DNA of 64,000 nucleotides. Origin: Syncephalastrum monosporum B8922. Lineage: Eukaryota; Mucoromycota; Mucoromycetes; Mucorales; Syncephalastraceae. Position numbers and translations under genes: made by a program. The notes under the pieces are model-generated. The model made no database searches. It was not told the origin of the DNA and was given only the letters and a program-made list of their open reading frames with translations. Of the stretch, positions 36,367 to 47,305 are shown in pieces (position 1 is the first letter of the stretch; each line of letters begins with the position of its first letter). The stretch covers positions 62,001 through 126,000 of the forward strand of contig JNEN01000858.1 of NCBI GenBank assembly GCA_000697355.1, given 5' to 3'.

Positions 36367-37042
36367 TCAGTGGCATTGGATAGAGCGGCTGGCCTTGAGT
36401 CGACCTTGACCAAAGAAGAAGTGGCCAAAGCCAGCGCCAAGGACGACGGCAATCATGAGGTATCCGTTGTAGGTCATAAAGACCAGCATGAGCCAAAAGC
36501 TAATTGCTACAAGGACGGCATACACGGTCGAACGAATGATCTCTTGTTGCCGTGACAATCTACACACCACGTTGCGTGAATAAGATCACTAGGATATCCC
36601 GAAGCCAACCCTTACTTGACGGCAGATGTACTGGCATTCAAGAGACCTTGACTCTCGGAGGTGGATGCATCCGCCGCTTCTTGCACTTGAGCAAAGTCGT
36701 CTGCTCGTTTCTTTTCGGTTGCGTCTTGCAGCTTCTGGTCGAGCACAGCCGACTCTGCGCGCAAAAACTCGTATCCTGCCGCGATGGCAAAGACGACCAG
36801 ACAAGACACGGCGAGGCCCGCAGCACTGCGAATGTGCCACCATTCAAAGACGACACACACGTCCTGCACTTGCCAGTTGAAGAGCATCTAGAGGTAGGGA
36901 AGAATGGCAGGGTGGGCATGAGCGACCGATTGCTACAGAGAGAGGCAGACTGCGGTAGACATACGTTCATGGAGCACATTGGCATGTCGGGCATGTCAGG
37001 CATGTCGGGCATGGTGTGATGTCCGTCGTGTCCGTGGTCCAT
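36367..37042 (-). CDS. Ctr-family high-affinity copper transporter
   Basis: Trimeric Cu(I) importer. The start at 37042 gives MDHGHDGHHTMPDMPDMPDM, a His/Met-rich copper-binding N-terminus built on a 9-nt repeat, followed by MPMCSMNV. TM1 lies in VVFEWWHIRSAAGLAVSCLV. A cytosolic loop rich in E/K/A/S follows. TM2 has the selectivity motif MxxxM in SFWLMLVFMTYNGYLMIAV, and TM3 has GAGFGHFFFG (GxxxG packing). Stop 36367-36369. Two introns: about 36884-36962 (between CSMNV and MLFNW) and about 36557-36615. The family's length and topology are complete; plasma-membrane versus vacuolar location cannot be told. Its start faces HSCB 159 bp away. Confidence 0.95.
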
Positions 37043-37201
37043 TGGAGTCGAGTGAGGAGAAAAGAAGAGAAAAGGTGGTGAAAATCAAGCAGATCCATGC
37101 ATCTGATTAAATACTGCACACATTTTGGCGGATAGGGCAGTGATACAATCGGCGCGCGCGCTTTATCGGCTCAATATTCTTTTCCCTTCTTTCCTTCTGC
37201 C
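37043..37201. promoter_or_regulatory. Compact bidirectional promoter CTR / HSCB
   Basis: 159 bp separate the divergent start codons of a copper transporter gene and an iron-sulfur co-chaperone gene. The space is too short for independent promoters. Confidence 0.6.
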
Positions 37202-38051
37202 ATGCTGCCTCGTGTCTTGCAATCCACACGAAGAGTCCTGCCGATCCAGTCGCGCTTTTACAGAAGAACCTTCGGCACCACTTCCGCTTGTTTCCGTGCT
37301 GAGCACCCGTGCTGGAAATGCAGCGATCCAACCCCGGTCGCTGCGGTGCTGTGTCAGCATTGCGGCACTGTTCAGCCCGTCAACAGCCACGTCAATCTCT
37401 TTGAACTGACCGGTGCAGGCGCGGGCGAGGACAAGCAAGTTTGACGAACACCACTGACCCTGCTTCTTGTCGCTAACTCGTTCATGTAACAGAGATCAGC
37501 CTGTGTTTGACGTGAACGTGCCTGTGTTGCGCCGCAACTTCCTGAAGCTGCAGCAGCAAGCCCATCCAGACAGTTACTCCCAGGCCGAGCAGAAAGAGCA
37601 CCAATATGCCCAGACCCAGTCTGCCATTATCAACAAGGCCTACCACACTCTGCGGGACCCTCTCGCCCGCGCCCAGTACATGCTCGGCCTCAAGGGCCAA
37701 CACGTCGACGAGACCGAGTCGCTTCACGACCCTGAACTGCTCATGGAAATCATGGAGTTCCGTGAAGAGCTCGAAGAGGCCTCTACGGAGGATGAAGTCG
37801 CTGAGCTTAAGCAGCGTAACGATGGTAAGCCCCCCCCCTCCCGTCACATACGCTCTTCGATCTCGAGACGAAAACTCACACGCCACATCGTAGAGCAATA
37901 CCAGGAAACCGTGCAAAACCTGTCGGCCGCCTTTGCAAGCAACGATCTGGACCAGGCCAAGGAATACATGATCCAGCTCCAATATTGGGAAAATATTCGA
38001 CGCGCCATCGTCGACTGGGCCCCCGGCAAGCGGGTCGAAATCAAACACTGA
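37202..38051 (+). CDS. HSCB: HscB/Jac1 mitochondrial iron-sulfur co-chaperone with N-terminal zinc-binding domain
   Basis: J-protein that delivers ISCU to the mitochondrial HSP70. The start gives MLPRVLQSTRRVLPIQSRFY, an Arg-rich presequence. CWKCSDPTPVAAVLCQHCG holds two CxxC pairs, as in animal HSCB and unlike yeast Jac1. The J domain has FDVNVPVLRRNFLKLQQQ and the HPD tripeptide in AHPDSYS, then AIINKAYHTLRDPLARAQYM and LGLKGQHVDE. The C-terminal three-helix ISCU-binding domain reads DPELLMEIMEFREELEEAS and QYWENIRRAIVDW. Stop 38049-38051. Intron 1 (37435-37492) uses a GC donor (AA|GCAAGT), the only frame-consistent choice found. Intron 2 runs from about 37825 to 37892. It is convergent with the carrier gene. 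Confidence 0.95.
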
Positions 38052-38139
38052 TCAACTCTACCCCGAGATGGACTGACCGATCTCCCCCCTCCATCCCCTC
38101 GCTAAACGAATATCCTATGTACAAAATTTGGGCATGTAT

Positions 38140-39635
38140 TTACAAAGACACATACTCGGTATGATGTGAGGCGTAACGCACCAAGCGCAGCGTCTGCTCA
38201 TACACCAGGAAATTCAAAGAATGTATACTACACACAGATAGACACACATAGATGAATACATACGTTCCAACCCCACGCTTTGGATATGACTTACGGGAAG
38301 GCACGCATCAGGGTCACAGCAATGCCCCGGTAGAAGCCGCGCGCGCCACGGGTATGATAGATATCACGCACGCAGTCAAGCGTGGACTTGTAGACAGGCT
38401 GGGGTGCCAGAATCTCCTTTTGGATCAACGATTTGACCAGATCGACTGGAAATACCGCGAGCCAACAGAGAATACCACAAATACCACCGGCCAGAAACTG
38501 CTCAAAGGGTCCGGCATGTCGGTCTGCGCTCGTCAACAAATACTTTGTGGTCTCGTACCCTCCGAAATAGACGGCTGTGCCAATGGTGTCTCGCACTAGC
38601 AGATAATACGTGTCAGCAGACGCTGGGGGTCCCCATCAATCCTATTTATAGAAAGCATACCAAAGTGAAGATGAAAACCGCTCCAGAGGCCGAAGAAGCC
38701 CTTGTTGCGGATGATTTCCCGCGCCGAGTGCCAGCTAGACGTGGCCGTGTGTTGCTTGCGACAGCGCTCGCTCGCGCTCGTGTGGGTCGAGCCGCGGCCA
38801 CTGGGGGCAATGGGAATACCGGCGCCGACTGTGCGGTTGACGGTTTGTCGCTTCTTCATGTGGTCCTTCATGTACTGTTCTGAAGGTGCACGGACGACGG
38901 TCGCTCCTGTGGATATACTACTCGCCTGCAAGAGGAATTCAAGCTGTTTATGGATCTTTACCAGTTCAAACTAGACAGGGAGAGAAAGAGAGAGAGAGAT
39001 AAGCAAGGTAATCAAACTCTGGACTGTTGATTGGCATGGGAAGTGAGAGGTTTACCGGGCAACTGAAGGTGGCGATAAAAGCACCGCTGACGGCACCGGC
39101 GACGTTAGAGATGGCCATGACAGAACTCAGCTGATTTTCACGCATAAATGGAAAGTGTGCCTTGCAGAATGCTTTGCTATCTTCATAAACAGAGAACGAG
39201 ACCGATTTGATGATGCTCACGGTGACCAGGGGTGGTACGACGCCTATCTCAGAATCTCACTGTCAGCCTGTGGTATGACATATGAGACAGACCGTACCCC
39301 TAAAAAACCCGCGTATGCCTTCTTCCTTGTAGGTTTGCTTCACACAGGCCTTGATGGAATCGTACGGCTCCGTTTGCATCCGCGTCTTGACCGAGTCAAA
39401 CTAATACGCAAGACCGTGAGTGCCAATCCATCGACAGCAGAGACCGCGTTTTCATTACTGGGAAACCAGCCACGACGCCCACCACGGCCGCAGAGGATGC
39501 CGCAATAACCGTCCTGTTTGCTACGAAACATACGCATGTTTAGCATTCCAAGATTATGAGCCGCCACTACTCACTCCAAAGCAACTCCTGCAGCATGGGT
39601 CGGTAGGGCAGTGGATGCACAGGTCTGTCATTCAT
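38140..39635 (-). CDS. Mitochondrial carrier family (SLC25) protein
   Basis: Six-helix inner-membrane transporter, substrate unknown. The start at 39635 gives MNDRPVHPLPYRPMLQELLW. After splicing, VIAASSAAVVGVVAGFP is followed by PFDSVKTRMQ (first Px[DE]xx[KR] signature). Repeat two has VSIIKSVSFSVYEDSKAFCK, NVAGAVSGAFIATFSCP and FELVKIHKQ (second signature, across an intron). Repeat three has FLAGGICGILCWLAVFPVDL with PVDLVK (third signature) and ARGFYRGIAVTLMRAFP. The last exon ends FLVYEQTLRLVRYASHHTEY, stop 38140-38142. A long polar insertion lies in the loop after the second signature. Its ancestry looks close to the ornithine/carnitine branch, which is a guess. Confidence 0.9.
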
Positions 39636-40065
39636 CGCGTCATCCTCTTTCACTGACGAGGGAGAAACGGTTAAATCTGGCAGCACGCACAATCATAGGC
39701 AGGCAAGACATACTTATTCAGTAGGAGGGGGGAGTAAGTGTATAGTCAAGTCAGACGAATCGTGGAATGAGGGATTGGATGGTAACAAGAACAACAAAGT
39801 TTAGGAAACGAGGAAGTGACTCTTGTATTACTGCCGATGTTCAGCCAATTGGGCGACCCGTGTGTGTGATTCATGCAAAAGAACCAATAAATAATATCCG
39901 CATTCGGTCCCATGGTATGTTTCGATCTATCTCTCTGCCTTTTTTTACCCATGCCATTACGTTGTAGGCATGGAGCTAAACCCAAAACATAGACAAAATC
40001 GGTCGACTTCTGAAATCATTCAATTTCCTGCATGTGTATCCCACAATACAACATACACTATTACT
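39636..40065. other. Intergenic region upstream of the SLC25 gene
   Basis: About 430 bp between the carrier's start and the beta-galactosidase stop, both minus strand. No gene seen. Confidence 0.5.
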
Positions 40066-43000
40066 CTACTCCCGTGTGCTCTTGTCGTAGCCAGGCGACT
40101 CCACGAGATCCACCTTGGGTTTGGCCGACTGCAGAATACCATAAGGCTCCAGCACCACTTCACCCACCTGCGCCGCCTCATCGAGAGCAACCACGGCAAG
40201 CGCGAGCGTGTTCTTGCCGCTCGTGTTGAGGATGCCTTCCGGCAGGTAATAAAGCTCCTGGGGTCCCAAATCGTTGGCTACAAAGAGCATAACGTTCGCA
40301 TCAGTCGATCGATATCACCTGCGCGCGTGTTCTTCTCATTGTTTGTAAACCTACCGTAGCGACCCAGCTGCCAGCCGTTCAAAAAGACGAGAGCGCGATA
40401 GCGCTGATCCGTCTTGTCCTTAAAGCGTAGACCCATGGGTACGTCATAGCCATCCGGAACGTTGACTTCAAACTCGGTGCGGTACCACGAGACCCCGCTG
40501 CGGTTCTTGCTTTCAGGCACGGACGCTGTCGTCCACGCGTCGTCTGTCTCAAAATCAGGCAAATGCCAGCCCTTCCGTTCACCGTAGAGACCACCCTCGT
40601 TGTATGGACCTCGCACAGGGTCCGCTAGGTCCTCGCCGCCCAAGTTGCCTTGAACCTTCCAGTCAATGGACCAGATCGTCTGGTTACTAACACCCAGCAG
40701 CTGAGCCATGGTAAAACCGCGGGCCTCTTTGTAGGCATCGTTCTAAGTGGGGCGGGGGAAGATAAAGAGAGACAGGCATCAGCGTCTCATCCGTGGTGGA
40801 CTATGGGAGACATACCGCGTTCCAGTCGTCGGCGTTGCCGACGGTCCACACCAGCAAAGAGATCACGTTCTCGCCCTCGGTCTTGAGTGTATCATTGAGA
40901 TCTGTAAAGGCCTGATTGCCCGACTCGAAACCTCCGAGGTATTTGCCGTTCAGCCATGCCACCCATGCAGACGCGGTGCCCGTGTTCGCCGTTAGGTTGA
41001 ATCCTGTGATGTCCACGGATCCATTAAAAGTGCCACGGAACCAGAGACTACCGGTGTGGAAGCCATAGTCATCAGCAAACAGAACGGGATAGGTCACATG
41101 GGGCGTGATCGAATTGGTCTCCAGATGGTCGGCCTTGATCCAACTAGAGTCATCAAAGTCAGGCTCGCTCTCAGGAGATCCTGCATGGTACTCCCACTTG
41201 GCCTCGGAGAGGTCGGTGTACTCGACCTTGGGCTCCACAAAATGGAGTTTTCCTTGCCAGATGCCCTCCTTGGATTTTTTGAGCACAATCGACTTGCCAT
41301 TCCATTCAAACTGGGTAACCGAATCAGGCGCCACAATCTGAAGGTCGGTGGTTTCGTCGATATCGGCGCGTAGCGACAGCGTGCCGTCCTTGATGCTCAC
41401 CGAGCGGACCAGATAGGGCCCGTGCACGAGCACACGCTGTTGGCTTTTCTTGTCAACAATGGGAGCCCACCATCTCGTAGCACTGTCGTAGCCCGCGACG
41501 AAGACCAGCAAGTCGGTGGTATCCTGCTGGATAGAAATAGGCGTCGTCCCGTTCGGATGTTTGTAATTGACCTGCAACAGGCCATCGGCGTATTTTGATT
41601 TGACGCTCTTGTCCTTGGACTGGACACGGGCACCCTTGCTTGTTTTGAACGCCAATTCACCCTCTTCCTTCTCGTAAGCGTACACCAAAAGAACATCAAA
41701 AGAGCCCATCGACTGATGGGTGAATATCTCGCTTGTGGTGTACGCCAGCTGCTGCGAGTTGAATGCATAGTCGGCCACCAGCATCTTGGCATCGCGGCCA
41801 TTCAAAACCAGTTTGCTGCTTCTTGGAATATCAAATGACTTTCCAGTCGATTTACTGTCGACCGAGATACGGAACCTTCATAAATAACAAGGAGCTTAGT
41901 ATAGCAGAGCATGCTAGCCATGTGCAGTAACACGTACTTTGTAAGCTCAGTGGAATTGGTCTGCTCGTGCTGGACGATATAGATCTTTGTGCCTGTTTCA
42001 CGATCGATCCAGCCATTGATATGAATATCATCATTATCAACTATGGCGTCGAAACGATCGGCAGTTAGGAAGGGCTTGACAGTATGTAAGAAGGTGCCTG
42101 GATTGTGCATAAGGTGAGCAAGATATATGGAATATGAAATTCTACTATCTCACCCTGAAGCCTCACTTCATGGGCCTTTGGAGTCATCAGTCCAGGCTCC
42201 GAAATAGGAGCGCCATAGTCATACGACGTGTAGACAGCTAAATCACGGATAAACGTCAGCTCTTGCGAGATGGTAGAGCCGGCTCGTGTATGATCTGTAC
42301 TTACATGGAATGGCGATACCGCCCCAGCTCGTTCCTTGATCATAGGGAGCAATGACTTAATTACCATGAAACTAATTTTTGGAAATTTCTTTTCTTACCG
42401 CCTAAACATAGAGTAAGTCAACAAGATTATGTACATACACGTAAATTGGAAACATACCGTAGCCCATATACAAGTTTTGGATCCTGGCACCGTTCGCGTA
42501 ATTATTTTTGTAGTACACCTTTGCATAGCGCTCGCTGACCATTTTGCGACAAGCATCGTAGCCTGGTCCGCCCCACGGGTCGAACGCACCGCCTTGGAAC
42601 TCGTAGAGCGCGACAGGCTGGTCAGGATTCGTGGCCATATGGTAGTCATACCAACCAAAGTTGGCGTTGTTGGGCCAGACATCTGGGTTGCTGCAGTCAA
42701 AGCCAGCTGGATAACTGATAATGTTTTCATGAGTATGATATTACTGACATCATGCAGCACCTTTTAAGCAATGTACCTATCCCAGCCATAAATGTCGGGA
42801 GCACCAATGCCTTTCGCAAAATGGGCCCCTGTGTTGGGGTCGTTAAATATCGTAGGGACGTCCAAGCCATCCTTGAGGAACTGTTCCTTGATGGCTTCCA
42901 TATAATACTCGTCGGTGTTGGCGGCATATTCGTTGTCTGGATGAATTAAAGCATGGCATAAGTCACGGCTGAATGGCCGCGTTTCTTATATATACCGACC

Positions 43001-43633
43001 TATCTGGTTCAGGATGATACGACCACCGTGTGTTATTTGGTTGGGAACGAGCTTAGCATCAATGGCGGAGAGCCACTCGGCCCAGTTTTCATTGTTCTCT
43101 GGTGAACTTTTGCGCGCGACAGCACGCTGCGTCTTGGTCCAGCCTGGGAAACCTCCACCGTCCACCTCAGCATTGATATAAGGGCCTGGCCGCGAGATAA
43201 TCTCCAGATCAGCCTGGGTAGCAGCATCTATGGCTTTCTGAACGTCACGCACACCCGAGAAATCATAGACGCCCTTCTTGGGTGAATGATATCCCCAGTA
43301 AAAGTAGAACGACACGCCGTTGAAATCAAGGGCCTTGAATTTTTCCATGATGTCCACCCAAAGTCCGGGTGATGGAAGTCGATAGTACTACATGCATGTA
43401 CGGGGTTAGCATGGTAACCGCCGCATCAAGGACATCTATGGCCTACTTACGTGGAATTCACCTGAGTAGAGAAATAGTCGCTCACCATTGATCATGAGTG
43501 TATGGTTATCCCATGTCACTGGCTTGTCAGATTCGGCCCGCTTAACAAATTGTAAAGGGGTGGGTACAGCCAAGGCGATTGTAGCCATAATGGCTGCCGT
43601 TATGCTCGTGAGAGCGCCTTTCGTCAAAATCAT
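40066..43633 (-). CDS. Secreted GH35 beta-galactosidase
   Basis: Hydrolyses terminal beta-D-galactose from galactosides or plant polysaccharides. The start at 43633 gives MILTKGALTSITAAIMATIA, a signal peptide, then LAVPTPLQFVKR with a possible KR processing site. The catalytic barrel shows ALDFNGVSFYFYWGYHSPKK, ISRPGPYINAEVDGGGFPGW and ILNQIDNEY (across an intron; the acid/base Glu in NEY is kept). The nucleophile Glu is in VALYEFQGGAFDPWGG. Downstream beta-sandwich and jelly-roll domains include SLWFRGTFNGSVDITGFNLT, AWLNGKYLGGFESGNQAF and SWYRTEFEVNVPDGYDV. The stop is 40066-40068. About nine introns of 50-90 nt interrupt it. Length is about 1000 residues, as usual for fungal GH35. Confidence 0.95.
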
Positions 43634-44659
43634 TGCTCGTGTGAAAGAATTGAAATGATGGCCAAAGAGGTGAAGCAAGGAAACAGAAAGCAATCGCTGA
43701 GGAGTACCTTTATACTCAGTCAATGATGGAAGACATACTGTACTTGTGCAACGGCATAAAGATTACCTAAGCCATGAGATCGTTACAATGAGGGAAAGTC
43801 CTCTCAGTTGTGTTACTCGACTCCCACAGAGTACCTTTTGAACTAACTGCTCGTTGAAAGAATTCCTTGCTCCCGATTTATGCAACCTAACTCTTTCATA
43901 ACAGCATAAATGCGCATGTCTATAGTGACAGCGTTTATACAACACGAGGGAGCATAGGCATTGTACTAAGTTTTTGAGATCGTCTATTAACTTTTTTTTG
44001 GCTTTCTGGAGATCCACATCTCCTTTCGGGGTTGGTGTAGTGACACACTTTAAGAGCAAGAAAAATCTTGATCACGTAAGATCCGGTAGACAGCGGGAAC
44101 GGAATGACTCTGGCCAGGCTTTCTGTTCCGTGAGAAGAAAAGCCATGGTACAGTCTGGAAAACATCCACTCATAAGGAGAATTAGGTAAAAGATTAATAC
44201 TTCCGATCCGTGGAACAGGTGTTCTCACGAAGTCAAAATGCGCGTCATCTGATAAGCCTGGAAGAATAGATCATCTTTCTTGCAATACGACGCGTCCGGG
44301 CAGAAAGGAAGCAGGTTTGCTATCCGCCTATATTTACCATTGCTCCTACTCTAACATGGCACGACTGCCATGTGCTGTTGTTTACATTGACTATAGGTTA
44401 TACAACAAACTAAAGGTTACTTATTTACTTATACTATTTGCCAAGGTGCCGTCATAGGGAAAGATATTGAGATATTATGTGCATGACACGGTTGGTTTAT
44501 TATTTTAACACATATCGCATACACAGTAAAGAGAGACACGGTGGTGCCAACATACTAGACATCGAAATTAAGCCGTGCTCAGGCATAATAGCAGAAACGA
44601 TTTGCAATATCCAGTGTGAGCCGAGAAATCAGAGTGGGAGTCTACAGCCGGTTATAGTC
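43634..44659. other. Intergenic region upstream of the beta-galactosidase
   Basis: About 1 kb with no convincing coding frame. It must contain the GH35 promoter next to 43633. Confidence 0.5.
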
Positions 44660-45270
44660 TTAGTCTTGACAATGAAGGGCCACCTGGAGTGCCACAGGAC
44701 AGACGGGAGGGATAATTTCCATATCCGTCACCTCAACACGCCATTCTTTGCGCAGCTCTCCCTCGGCAGGCATGCTGGTAGCGCGTCCCCAGACGATAAC
44801 GCGCACGAACGCACCATCCCGTTCGACGGATGCGCCTGCCTTAATTAGCATGCCTACAGTGGTACAACAAACGATCACTGTCATTCTCCTTCAATGGAAA
44901 ATATACCATGGGTTGTAAGCAAAAATGAGTCGGCTTTTCTTGTTGTCGTTTTGACAACCTACATGCTTTCAACAAAGAGAAGAAAATAGGCGGGCTAGTC
45001 TGCGTCCCTGGGAGCATCATGAACCTCAAGACGCTTCGTTGAAACCCACCCATGGAGCTGTTGAGGCGTGTCGTTTATCATCCACGAAGGATACAATGAA
45101 AGAGGAACAAAAAAGAAAAATCGATGTGAATGCTCGCTGCGTGGATTTCCCGCTATTTTGGTCATCTCCGCTTTCTGTAATCGTTCTTTATACCAATGCT
45201 GCCATACCAGCATTTCTTTTCCGCATGTGACGTACAGAAATATACTAAGATTTCGGATGTGATGAATCAA
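44660..45270 (-). CDS. Hypothetical small protein or gene fragment
   Basis: Not recognised. On the minus strand the 3' exon reads IKAGASVERDGAFVRVIVWG, GRATSMPAEGELRKEWRVEV and TDMEIIPP, with coding-like composition and a stop at 44660-44662. Upstream, within 45000-45270, WMINDTPQQLHGWVSTKRLE has similar character. The pieces could be two strands of an OB-fold protein (Stn1 or Ten1 came to mind), but the connecting exon structure cannot be drawn without guessing, and no family signature is certain. It may also be a decayed gene. Confidence 0.25.
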
Positions 45271-45399
45271 AAGAAGCTTTCAAGCAGGAAGTGGAAGCAA
45301 ATGTTTAAGGCCAAAGACGGACGCATGGTTTACAAACTGCACTGAAGGTGTACTGTACAGTGTAAAGGGTGTCGAAACACAAAATACAGCATGATTAGC

Positions 45400-46107
45400 A
45401 ATCAAATCTCGAAAGTACATCTCGATTTAGCATAGATAGCCCTTGTGGTGCAATAAAATCTCAATGTCCCATACCATAACGTGAGTGTCTCTGCTGAGTA
45501 CCTTGGATCCGAACAAAGACGCAGAAAAGTACGGCGAGCGTGAGTAATTGTCGATGAGATAAAGCAGAGCAAAGAGAAACACTCCAAGATTCTTGATTGT
45601 AAACGTCCTTGAGAACTTCGTCGATGCTTGGCAGAGTCACAGAAGAGTAATGCCCACGCAATTGCACCCTCTTCGTCCTACGCTGTTCCCGGAGTGTGTT
45701 TCTGCACATGGCATCGTTTCCATTGGGCCGTCCGTATACGAGGTTTCAATACTTACTTTCAATAGCATTCAGACGTTACGGCGGTAGTGATTAGAAGCGA
45801 ACAGGCTACTCACTAGCGGATGCTTATGATTATCAACAAATGATCTGCTTGACATTTGCACCGCAAATGTATAATCTCGTAGAAGCATTCGATAGCCTTG
45901 CTGATTAAGTTTTGTGCAGTGGTTGCGGATATTCGCCGTGCGTGTTATTGTCGACACGACTGCGTAGTATAGCACGCATTTCATGCATGCGACGTAGCCT
46001 TGGTCTTTGCCGATATTCATATGAGAGACTGAAACCATTGGACGTCTTCTTATTGGAGCGGAAGCTTGTGTCCAGACTAATATAGTACAACGCACAGACC
46101 ATGTCAT
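45400..46107 (-). pseudogene. Coding-like fragments in shifting frames, possibly a decayed gene
   Basis: Minus-strand segments look translated but change frame without good splice sites. They are GYRMLLRDYTFAVQMSSRSF (45825-45905), YSSVTLPSIDEVLKDVYNQE (about 45595-45660), then FALLYLIDNYSRSPYFSASL in another frame (45510-45580). The last two have a flavour of Pho80-type cyclins, but a third frame over the same bases also reads plausibly, so the assignment is weak. Confidence 0.2.
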
Positions 46108-46537
46108 CCCCGTAGTTTACATGATACGTGACGCACCAAGACTTCTGGTGGAGCTGCTCTGTGCAAGCGCAATACAAACCACTATACAGTACAGCACTTT
46201 GTAATCAACTTCTTTCATGTACGGTCTATCTGTATGCATGCAAACATGTACACGACGTGTAGCAACTCAAAAGTTTATTCTAGGCACAGTAGAGCGGTGT
46301 TACAAGGTTTCTCCGATACTCAGATTGCCATAGAATCATTGTAATGTCTACTTCTTCCTGTTCACAAGGGACTCTTTCACTTCTTTTCTTTTCACCCACC
46401 CACCACAGCACCTGCCGCAGCACTCACACTCACACGCATCATTCTCACCTGACTCCTGAGAGTGAAAAATATTTTCACGAACGCGAGACCTCATTGGCTA
46501 CAGGTAACACTTTTTTCACTCTCAGGCGTCAAAAAGC

Positions 46538-46547
46538 TATATAAACG
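46538..46547 (+). promoter_or_regulatory. TATA box of candidate Pol III RNA gene
   Basis: CTATATAAAC on the plus strand. A start about 30 bp downstream would begin the structured segment that ends at the T tract near 46901. Confidence 0.5.
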
Positions 46548-46569
46548 CGTCGTTTTTTTCGCCTCTTCG

Positions 46570-46908
46570 CTTTTCTTTTCTTTTCTTTATTCAATTTGTG
46601 GAGGGTATCCCGGGGATGGCGAGGCCCCAGACCCAATGAAGCAGACAAGTTTCGACAGCTCATGCACTACCGCATGCGCAGCCTGGCTTGTATAAAGAAA
46701 CGCAGGGTTGGACACTATCCGGATCTTCAGATTGCCCGGAGGCCCCTAGCCAAGGCTCAGTGATGGGCTCCCCTTCCAACCGGCCTTAATGGTTTTAAAA
46801 ACAGTGAAGTGCGGAAGAGGATCGACGGGTGCCCATCTCCAAGCGATGGTCCTCGGGCAACGGACTACCTTCGGGTAGGACGGCTAAGAGGCACCCATTC
46901 TTTTTTTC
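46570..46908 (+). ncRNA. Candidate structured non-coding RNA gene (Pol III type), identity unknown
   Basis: About 300 bp of GC-rich, non-coding sequence sits in AT-rich DNA. It has an upstream TATA box (46538) and a run of seven Ts at its end (46901-46907), like a Pol III terminator. Hairpins read directly: CATGC/GCATG around ACTACC (46661-46676), and GGGTGCC (46827-46833) with GGCACCC (46890-46896). The latter pair closes a domain that holds CCATC/GATGG (46833-46849) and CTACC-TTCG-GGTAG, a UUCG tetraloop hairpin (46865-46878). The 5' part can pair GGGT with ACCC around CGGGG...CCCC (46603-46634). Size fits RNase P, RNase MRP or SRP RNA, but I found none of their conserved cores with confidence. 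It could also be a new RNA. Confidence 0.5.
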
Positions 46909-47305
46909 TATGCAATAGTAAAAATGATAAAGAACAATACAGAGAAGAAAAGGCGGGTAATTTTTTTTTTTGTGGGTGTTCATGCACAGCGCGACGCGTC
47001 TTTTGTGTCACCCTTTGAGGAAATATTTGCTTTCTTTTCTTGCTGCTTACGATGGTTTGAAAAAAAGAGTTTCTTGAGGATCCTCAACCATTTGTTTCTG
47101 TGATCATAGACTCACAGGAAGAGTTGTCTCATTACGCATTGCATGAATCACAGCCAAACCGAATGCAGGAGGCCGAACACTACCCTTCCTATTACCTTAC
47201 CACGCCAAAACAAAACTACTCTGCCATTCGATAAACATGATTACTGCTGCATGCACACGTTTATGCATACAGGATAATATACATACGGATAGAACGAGGT
47301 GAAAC

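Noticed and set aside
46570..46908. Assignment of the structured segment to RNase P, MRP or SRP RNA
   Set aside because: Length and promoter fit, but I could not locate the CR-I/CR-V pairing of RNase P/MRP or the Alu/S-domain motifs of SRP RNA, so no family name is given.
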